A stretch of 64,000 nt of DNA. It comes from Scenedesmus sp. ARA3 (Eukaryota; Chlorophyta; Chlorophyceae; Sphaeropleales; Scenedesmaceae). Below the pieces are notes generated by a model that worked only from the letters and a program-made list of their open reading frames with translations, was not told the origin of the DNA and made no database searches. The stretch is from positions 48,579 through 112,578 of the forward strand of contig RWJK01001481.1 of the NCBI GenBank assembly GCA_004335835.1, read 5' to 3'. Positions 56,888-64,000 of the stretch are shown one piece after another (position 1 is the first letter of the stretch; every line of letters begins with the position of its first letter). A program made the translations under genes and the position numbers.

Positions 56888-58774
56888 GCTGCCAATCGGT
56901 GACAGATCAAGCGCCGAATGCTGGCATATAACTTAAGGTACAATAGTCATATTCAATGGCTAGCGCGGTGCCAGGAAAAGCAGGGCACTGCCGGACAATG
57001 ATTTGGATGTAGCTTCAAATGATCCCCGCGTGTTGTGAGGCGCGTCTAACGCCCTACAAGCACCAGCAATCGAAGATAATGCCTGAAATGCTCAAGAGAA
57101 GGTGAGCAAGCGACTAAGCTGTTGGCAGTGGCTGGGAGATTTGAACACAGCATGTACACCCTACCTGACAGTGCAGGTTATTGGCGTGTACAAGAGTACG
57201 AAAACCAATACAACATCAGTTAAAACCATCAAAAGCGGTAACCTCTGCTTGCTATGCAGTGCAGGGCACGGCGGGTAATTTGAGTTCTAGCGCGGCTTCA
57301 GAGTTGATACCGCACGGCTCTTTGTACATTGGGACCCCTCGACATTTCATTCACAGAAATTCACCTTGAACCTACGTCAGTGTTGCGGCGTGCAGTCCAC
57401 AGCCGCGGTTGGGCTGGGAGCTGATGGCTGCACATCATGTGCAGTGCAGGCACTGAAACAGCATCGCCTGGTTGCGTGGAGAGGGCGCGGCCTGTAGCAG
57501 CAAACAACTGTGAGTTTATTTACACCTCACCAACAGCATCATCAGCGTGGGAGGCCGCCATCTGCCAGCACTGCCAATGGTGGCAGACGGCGGCCTCAGG
57601 CTCCCACGCTGATGATGTTGTCGCCAAGATGTATACAAACTCACTGCGCAGTGCAGCGCCGCAGCACGACGCCTTCCAGACTACTCAGATGAGTGCCTAT
57701 GCATCATCAGTCATGAAACAAACCAGAACTGTGAGGTGAAATTACTTGGTTGTGGCTGCAGTTCACATGTTCCTGGTCAAGATGCTACACCAATACTCCT
57801 CCAGCACACACACCAGCAATTGCTGGTGTCATCATGCTGACATTACGCCAGCAAATGCCGGTGCGAAGCTTTGCAGAACACGCCGCTGCACAGGCAGCTT
57901 GAAGCGCATGACCTGATGCATCTGCAGTGCCAGCAAGCAGCCGTCCCAAATGAAAACGTGACGTGCTGCATGGGGCGCATTACAGCTACCACAAACATCG
58001 CGGCTTTCACAACTTAGTCATACAGTACATACAACAAGCCATTCAATGGCTGAAGTTCAGCACCGTCAGCACATCCCACAGACGTGGTGCTCAGCACTCC
58101 CTGCTGACTGCCAGATATCAAACAGGACCCTGCAGCGATGCTGAGCAGCCGCAGCCGCAGCTGCAGCACCTGCTGCACAACCTCTGCTTAACGCTGCCGC
58201 TGCATGCCCTGCATTGCTTTGTGAGCAGCAGCTCCCAGCAGGTGTGCGCTGCTGCATGTACACGGCACCCGCAGCTGCTGTGGCAGCGCTGCTGGCTTGT
58301 GTGGCGCAAGTTGTGTCTACACACACACTATCTTCCCTGGGATATGTCCACCAGAGGCGGATGACAGCTTGCTTGCTTTGCTTGAGACATATTTGCCTTT
58401 GTACTTGTCAACTCATCACACAACGCTGCAAATTCCCTGTTAACACTCTGGAGTCAGTGCTGCCAGCTGCCCTTCACTTCACAATTCACAGCCCTGCACA
58501 GTCCTGCAGGCAAGCGTGCAGCCTCAGCCTGTACCACCAATCGGCAGCAGTGTCAACAGCTTGCATGCTCCTCCTCCTCTACTGCCAACACAATAGCATC
58601 AAGCTCCAACAAACAAAGCATGCAGCCTTGGCCTGCAGCCAAGCTTCCCATAGCCAGGCATATGCGCACAACCGGCAGCTGTTCAACCGCTTGCATGCTG
58701 TACACATGCTCCTCCTCCTCTGCTGCTGAGCAAGGCCATGAGCATAATGATGTTATAACAATGTTATAAGCTGC
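56888..58774. other. Intergenic upstream of the methyltransferase gene
   Basis: This stretch holds the methyltransferase promoter and the BolA3 3' flank. I support no protein gene. A 100-codon plus-strand frame at 57437-57739 simply spans the hairpin described separately. A perfect 20-nt palindrome lies at 57820-57839. Confidence 0.5.
57511..57643. ncRNA. Candidate long hairpin (small-RNA precursor?)
   Basis: Arms 57511-57567 and 57581-57643 pair around a 13-nt loop. Core pairing is 16 nt without mismatch (CATCATCAGCGTGGGA) and 15 nt with one mismatch (GGCCGCCRTCTGCCA), separated by a 6-nt bulge on the 3' arm, with weaker pairing out to TGAGTTT at the base. It lies outside any gene model and contains no CAG run. 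It could be a microRNA-like precursor or the remains of a MITE with terminal inverted repeats; expression is unknown. Confidence 0.45.
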
Positions 58775-59089
58775 TCAGGGTGCCTTAGTGACCAGCTGGA
58801 AGCCGTGCCACTCTGCAATCTGCTCCTTGAGCAGCTTGGTCACCAGCTGGTGCTGCTTCACAATGCTCATGCCCTTGAACTCCTCAGACACCACCTGGAT
58901 GCTGTACATGGCCCCGCAGCCGCCACTGGTGTCTGCTACGCTGATTGACTGCGCATTGAGGCCCGCCTGGATCTTGGCTGCTATGTTTTTCTCTGCTTCT
59001 GTCTCCGCCTGCACTGCTGCAGAGTAGCAGCGCTGCAAGGCACTCCTGAGGGAGCCATTGGCCACAGATCTGCTGCAGGCACGAAGCAT
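58775..59089 (-). CDS. BolA3-like protein
   Basis: A single-exon gene of 104 aa from ATG 59089. The BolA fold signatures are clear: VADTSGGCGAMYSIQVVSEEF, then VKQHQLVTKLLKEQI and EWHGFQLVT. The SGGCG Cys and the QHQ His match the positions used to bind a 2Fe-2S cluster with monothiol glutaredoxin in BOLA3-type proteins, which help deliver Fe-S clusters in mitochondria. The first ~25 residues (Arg/Ser-rich, no acidic residues) look like a mitochondrial presequence. It is divergently placed to the CPSF6-like gene, 444 bp away. Confidence 0.92.
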   Translation of the reverse strand: MLRACSRSVANGSLRSALQRCYSAAVQAETEAEKNIAAKIQAGLNAQSISVADTSGGCGAMYSIQVVSEEFKGMSIVKQHQLVTKLLKEQIAEWHGFQLVTKAP

Positions 59090-59533
59090 TCTGTTGGTGC
59101 TTCTGCTACTGCTGGTGTCTCGATTGTGTACTGTGGCTGGAGAAGGTAGGTGGTGCTGCTGCTGGTGCCGCTGCCACTGGTGGTGATTGTGCTGCTGCTG
59201 TGGTAGGTTAGCAAAGAACAGACATCGAGAAGTAAGTAGTAAGGAAGAGTTAAAAGGTTTGAAAGCAACACTTGAGCAGAGTCAGGGCGTTAACCGGCGA
59301 GCACAGTAGTAGCAGTGATGAACAGTGCACAGGGCTTACTGTCATGTCATGTTACGGTGACCCGCAACAGCTGCTGCAGAGCTGCTGACAACTTGGTCAA
59401 AAATTTCGACCTGCAGCCTTCAAGCTATCGCCTTGATCGAGCTGGTGCACGCGTTTGATCGCCATCAGCAGCAACTCAAGCTTTGCACGCAGCAGGTGCT
59501 CGCTTCTGCAGCGAACATAGTTGAACGTTCATT
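59090..59533. promoter_or_regulatory. Head-to-head intergenic region
   Basis: It separates the starts of the BolA3-like gene (minus) and the CPSF6-like gene (plus) and should contain both promoters. I see no specific motif with confidence. Confidence 0.5.
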
Positions 59534-60061
59534 ATGGCTGATGATGACGATTTCGGGGCGTTTGAGGGCCTAGAGGATGTCGGGGATGCAGGTGAGCAGC
59601 AGTAGCAGCAGCACCAGCAGCAGCAGCAGCAGCAGGACAGCACCTGCTCCAAGCTCGTTGATAGGGTGTGCCTAGCTGCTGTAATCCGTCAGCTTGGGCG
59701 CTATAATCAGTCAGGCTACAAGATACTGGCAGTTTTTGCCTGCACACCCTATGCTGCAGCTGTCCTGCAAGCTCTACTCTGTCAACACACACTGGCGTGC
59801 GTAAAACGATTCATGCTGCAGGAACCGCAGCTTTTGATGAAGGTCAGCTAGGGGATGTTGATGAAGCAGGGGATGAGGGCATGCAAGCTGAGGACGAGCA
59901 GCAAATAGAGCAGCAGCAGGACTTTGATCAAGACCAGCAGCAGGAGCAGGAGCAACAGGAGCAGTTCAATGGAGATGAGGATGAAGAGATGCACGACCAG
60001 GAGCAGCTGCAGCAGCAGCATAGCACTGAAGAGCAGCTGTATGCCGACCAGCAGGAGTATG

Positions 60062-60092
<31 letters not shown>

Positions 60093-60247
60093 CGAGCAGC
60101 AGCAGCAGCAGGACGAGCAGGAGCAGCAGGGCGAGCAGGAGCAGCATGCTGACGAACAGGACCTGCAGCAGCAGGAGCTGGAGCAGCAGCAGCAAGACGA
60201 GCAGCAGCTGGACGAGCAGCAGCAGGATGACCTGCCGCAGCAGCAAG

Positions 60248-60297
<50 letters not shown>

Positions 60298-62824
60298 GAC
60301 AGTGACGACGCTGGTGCTGCTGCCGCGCGGCGCATGTCGCAGCAGAACAGCGAAGCAGCAGACGACAACCTGCTGCTTGGCTTAGTGGATGAAGATGATG
60401 ATGCAGAAGCACAGCAGCCAATCATGAAGAAGCCACAGCCAGTGAAGCTGCCGCCGCCTCCTCAGCAGCCGCCTGCTGCTGCTGCTGCTGGTGATGCAGA
60501 GGCAGATGCTGCTGCAGCGGAGGCTGCAGGCATCTCGCCTGCTGCATACAGCAAGCTGAATGCGAGGCAGCGGCGCACCCTGGCCCGGCAGGCGCAGCGC
60601 GGCGGCGCGGCAGGCGGCGGCAGCGGCAGGCAGCGCATACCTTCGTTTGAAGAGGCGATGGGGCATGGCGGCGGTGCAAACGGCAGCGCGGAAGCAGCAG
60701 GAGCGTTAGCAGCAGCATTAGCAGCAGCACAAGATGGAGTCAAAGAAGAGGAACAGAAGGTGAGAGGTGGCAGATTGGTCTAGGAATGCGACACATGGCC
60801 TTAAAAAGCTGCATTGTTGCCCGGCAGCGTCTGTGGTGTGGCTTGCCTGCACAGCCGCCCTCTGCTGCAGCTGCCGGCGTAGGCGCGTCTTTCGTCGCAT
60901 GCCACCAGCACCGTTGTGCTTGATTCTTGAGTACTGTGTCTTTTTGTTGCAATTGCGCGTGCAACCGCCGCCTCGCCGCACGCGAACAGAACATCCGTGT
61001 TGGCTGTACCTGATAAAGTGATCCTCGTCCCTGCTGTTCCTTGTGTGTTGCCGCTGCCCCACATTGGCACCCTGCACGGGCTCCTGCCTCACCACGTGTC
61101 ACCAGCACCAGCGTGCTAACTGTTTCTCAATGACTGTGTCTTGCTGTGCATCCTGCCTGCACAGGCGCCTGCTTCGCCGCATGTCAACAACACCATCGTG
61201 TACATCGGCAACCTGCACTGGTGGACCACTGATACTGCGGTGGAGGCTGCAGTGACAGAGTTTGGCCCAGTGACCAGCTGCCGCTTCGTGGAGGAGCGAG
61301 CAACAGGTGGGTGCTACGTTTTTTGTTGCGTTTTCAATGGGCAGCACACTTACAGTGTCAGCTGCAGGTGGTGGTTGCATGTGCCAGGCGCCGCCCCTTG
61401 CTGGGCGCTCAGGTGCGCTTTTGTATGCGTCCCTTGAGCTGTCATGTGTCTCTTGCGTGGTGCGGCTGGTCTGCATCAGTCATGTGCAGCATTTTGTGAA
61501 GCTGCCGCGAACAAGCATGACACATTGCGTTCTGTGGTGCCTTGTTTGTAAGCCTCTCCCTTGTTGCTGCCTCTGTCTATGCGATGTTTTGGTTGCAGAC
61601 AAGTCCAAGGGTGTGGCTGTGGTGGGAGTCATGGATGCTAGAGAACAAACAGAACATATCATCTACTGTATGTCCACTGCTCCTTCGTAAGCCTATCCTT
61701 GTTGCTGCCTCTGTTCGTGTATGCACTGTTTCATGTGCAGGCAAGTCCAAGGGTGTGGCGGTGGTGGAGTTCATGGATGCTGCTGCTGCTGCTGCTACTC
61801 CAGCCTTGATCCTTAAATGTGCTTTTGTTGTCTGTCATGTCGTGCAGGCAAGTCCAAGGGTGTGGCTGTGGTGGAGTTCATGGACGCTGAGGGGGCGCGG
61901 CGCTGCAAGGCGGAGCTCACAGGGTAAGGATGCGTGGCCGTGGTGCTGCTGCTGCTGCTGCTGCTGCTGCCGCTGCTGCTGCTGCTGCTGCTGCTGCAGC
62001 GACGGCAGTAGCCGACGGTAGCAGCTGATGCTTGGTAGAGACACTTGAGACAAGTGTAGGGGCAGCATGACTGCCAAGCTGAACACGTATGTATCTGCAA
62101 TCATGGTTGTTGACGGTGCCTGCACCAGGTGCTTGAGCCCCGCGCTGCCGTGCAGGCAACATCTGTACATCCTTTCACTCTTGTTGCGCCTTGTTCTGCA
62201 ACTTCTTCTGGTGTCTGCAGGCGCGAGCTGGATGGGCGTGCAGTGGTTGTCACCTGGGCGGCGCCGGGGCAGGTTGCGCAGTTCCTGAAGGGCCAGCAGG
62301 GCCGCAACTTTGGCCTAGGCATGGGCTCGTGGGGAGGAGGCATGCAGCAGCACCAGCAGCAGCACCAGCACCAGCACCAGCACCAGCAGGGCTTCGTGCA
62401 GCAGCAGCAGCACCAGGGGGGCGGCAAGGGCTGGGGCCAAGCCGGAGGAGGGTTTGGCGGGAGGGGAGGAGGGTTTGGCGGGCGAGGCGGGCGGGGCGGT
62501 GGGAACCAGATGCAGCAGCGTGGCGGGCGGGGCGGGTATGGCGCGGTGCCACCTGGAATGCCGGAGGGAGCAATGGGTGCGGCAGGTGGCATGGGCCCGA
62601 TGGGTCACACGGGTGGCGGTTTTGGGGGCATGAACCCTCAGATGAACCCTCAAATGATGATGATGATGGCGCAGATGATGGGGAGGGGTATGATGGGGGG
62701 CCCTGGGGGGTATGGCGGCATGGGGCCTGGGGCAATGGGGCCTATGGGTGGCGGGATGATGGGGGGTGGCGGGGGCTATGGGATGGGGGATGAAGAGCAG
62801 GACTTCAAGCGGCAGCGGCGGTAG
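59534..62824 (+). CDS. CPSF6/CFIm68-like RRM protein
   Basis: Exons: 59534-59591, 59822-60759, 61165-61306, 61848-61923, 62221-62824; phases agree, giving 605 aa. A single RRM spans exons 3-5: VYIGNLHWWTTD (RNP2), CRFVEERATG, KSKGVAVVEF (RNP1) and LDGRAVVVTWA. The WWTTD motif after RNP2 is characteristic of the large subunit of cleavage factor Im (CPSF6/7), which sets poly(A) site choice in the nucleus. The N-terminal DDDFGAFEG start resembles that family. Exon 2 is an acidic and Gln-rich low-complexity stretch of over 200 residues built from CAG repeats. The C-terminus is Gly/Met/Gln-rich with GGRGG boxes and ends DFKRQRR, possibly a nuclear signal. Intron copies exist of exon 3 and exon 4 starts. 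Confidence 0.9.
60870..61120 (+). repeat. Three decayed echoes of CPSF6-like exon 3 start
   Basis: Around 60877-60920, 60968-61005 and 61077-61117 there are degraded copies of the start of exon 61165 (pattern CGCCTC-CGCCGCATG-C-ACAGCACC-CGTG), with the intron stretch ACTGTGTCTTxxTGTTGC between them. Spacing is 90-110 bp; these are older copies. Confidence 0.65.
61598..61795 (+). repeat. Two echoes of the RNP1 exon start
   Basis: Copies of the start of exon 61848-61923 begin at about 61600 (DKSKGVAVVGVMDA) and 61741 (GKSKGVAVVEFMDA), each after a TGCAG acceptor. The first reads through into a short unrelated tail, and the second runs into a CTG repeat encoding Ala. Confidence 0.93.
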
Positions 62825-64000
62825 ATCGGGTAGCTTAGACTGCTGCTGCAGCTGCGGTTCTTTGGGCGTCCTCTACTTGCAGCGAAGGGAAGTGGTGGCG
62901 CCTGTTGATTGCAGGCTGCAAGCTGCAGCTGGCGGCCCTCGCATCTGCAGCAGTATTGTTGGTCCGGCTGCCGCCGTTGATTGGTCTGAGTGGCAAACGT
63001 GCATGGCGCTGCCTTCTAAGTCAGGCTGTTGGCTTTTGTGGTGCTTGGCCTCGCCCATAGGCGCTGTGATGTATGCAGTAGTGTTCTGTGTGCGTGGTTC
63101 AGCGCTTTGTGCAGTGCAGACTTGGTGAAACGCATGCCTTTACCAAAGCATCGTCTGAAAATCTGGGCCAGTTTCCTGCCGTAACATCCTAGTCATCTAT
63201 AAGAGATCTGTGATTGAAGAAGACATATGCCTGGTGTTACGATGAGACGACCATGACAGATTTGAACGGTGTCACCGGAGCTCACAGCTTTCAGAAAGCT
63301 CTTCTGTAAGGGTAGAGATTACTTGTAACTGCCACAGTGACTTCGGATAACAAGCCCTCGAAATGCCCCTACCCCTAGGGGCCTTGCTGGCAAGGGTTTG
63401 ATTAGGTAGTATGGGGCAGCTTTCAATGTTAAAATGTGCAGTATGGGAGGCGCAGCCGCATAATTTTTGAATTATACAGCCTGAATCAGCCGGTTTCATC
63501 GTGAAAACGCTTTCACAGCTGCAGCCTGCTGCCAAATTAGGTTTCTGTCGGGGTTGTAAAATCCCCCTTTGACACGCACTCACAGCCGAACATGTAACGC
63601 ACAGCCGCTGAAACTGTCGCACACCTACAACTTGCAATATTCGAAACAATATCACAACATCTGGGGGGCCACACTCAAATCAAAACGTAGAATTGAAAGG
63701 AAAACTGTACTGCTGGACACCTGCCACCACATTTATGTCAGCTGTGTACAGCCAACAGCATTGCACGGATGGCAGCAGAGCACAGCAGATGTCCATTGTA
63801 TGTTACATGTGATGGTAGGTTTGGTTGGTGTTGTTCTGCAGGGTGCGCAGGTCACCAGGGGTTGACATGTATCAGTGCGTCTGCCCAGTGGAACGCTGCT
63901 TCCAGCCAACTGCCTTGTGTGTGCAGCTGGCTGTGTGGCGCGGACAGCGGCACAGCCCAGCTAATACACATGTATATGATGCATTTCAGGCTGGCTTTGG
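62825..64000. other. 3' flank of CPSF6-like gene; no further gene
   Basis: I support no coding region after the CPSF6-like stop. The open frames are short and unrecognised. CAG runs are scarce here. Confidence 0.5.

Noticed and set aside
57437..57739. 100-codon plus-strand open frame
   Set aside because: It spans the hairpin symmetrically and has no family resemblance; most likely incidental.
59848..60246. Leu-rich and Ser-rich open frames opposite or overlapping the Gln-rich CPSF6-like exon
   Set aside because: They are other frames of the CAG repeats; the plus-strand exon with RRM continuity is the real one.

Overview
The window looks like nuclear DNA of a chlorophycean green alga (Scenedesmus-like or Chlamydomonas-like; the genus cannot be fixed from sequence alone). 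The evidence is intron-rich genes with GT-AG introns, very frequent CTGCAG acceptors, CAG/CTG triplet runs throughout, gene families typical of green algae (an OPR-type helical repeat protein with a RAP domain, a MYND-finger protein, a plant-type chromomethylase, plant-type 2-oxoadipate dioxygenase) and an organelle-type BolA3. I see no rRNA, tRNA, CRISPR array or intact transposon.

Layout. 1-2,783: nothing I can assign. 3,217-8,519 (-): PflX-like radical SAM enzyme, 7 exons. 8,982-10,901 (+): gluconokinase, 6 exons, divergent from it. 11,661-14,382 (+): glutathione S-transferase, 6 exons. 15,150-20,054 (-): OPR/RAP-domain organelle RNA factor. 21,460-23,236 (-): RING-CH (MARCH-type) membrane E3 ligase. 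24,002-28,185 (+): 2-oxoadipate dioxygenase/decarboxylase (DUF1338, FLO7/HglS-like), 7 exons. 29,983-34,421 (+): MYND zinc-finger protein with two reading-frame problems. 36,018-37,850 (-): helical-repeat protein with an F-box-like N-terminus. 38,717-56,887 (-): a chromomethylase-type DNA cytosine-5 methyltransferase of about 27 exons over 18 kb. 58,775-59,089 (-): BolA3-like protein. 59,534-62,824 (+): CPSF6/CFIm68-like RRM protein, 5 exons. Most exon models were checked by hand for splice dinucleotides and phase continuity.

The genes form no pathway. Three head-to-head pairs (PflX/gluconokinase, MARCH/FLO7-like, BolA3/CPSF6-like) probably share promoter regions.

The striking feature is that seven of the ten multi-exon genes, across both strands, carry clear tandem 'echoes' of their own exon edges inside the flanking introns (and past the last exon): 20-150 bp of exon plus the adjoining splice site, repeated 2 to about 10 times, usually next to CAG/CTG runs, at all degrees of decay. 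Gluconokinase, BolA3, the F-box-like gene and (as far as I can see) the MARCH gene lack them. In the methyltransferase gene one such array contains an inverted copy, giving an intronic hairpin with 63-nt arms and a 6-nt loop whose stem is homologous to the gene's own catalytic-domain exon. A second, unrelated long hairpin lies just upstream of that gene at 57.5 kb.
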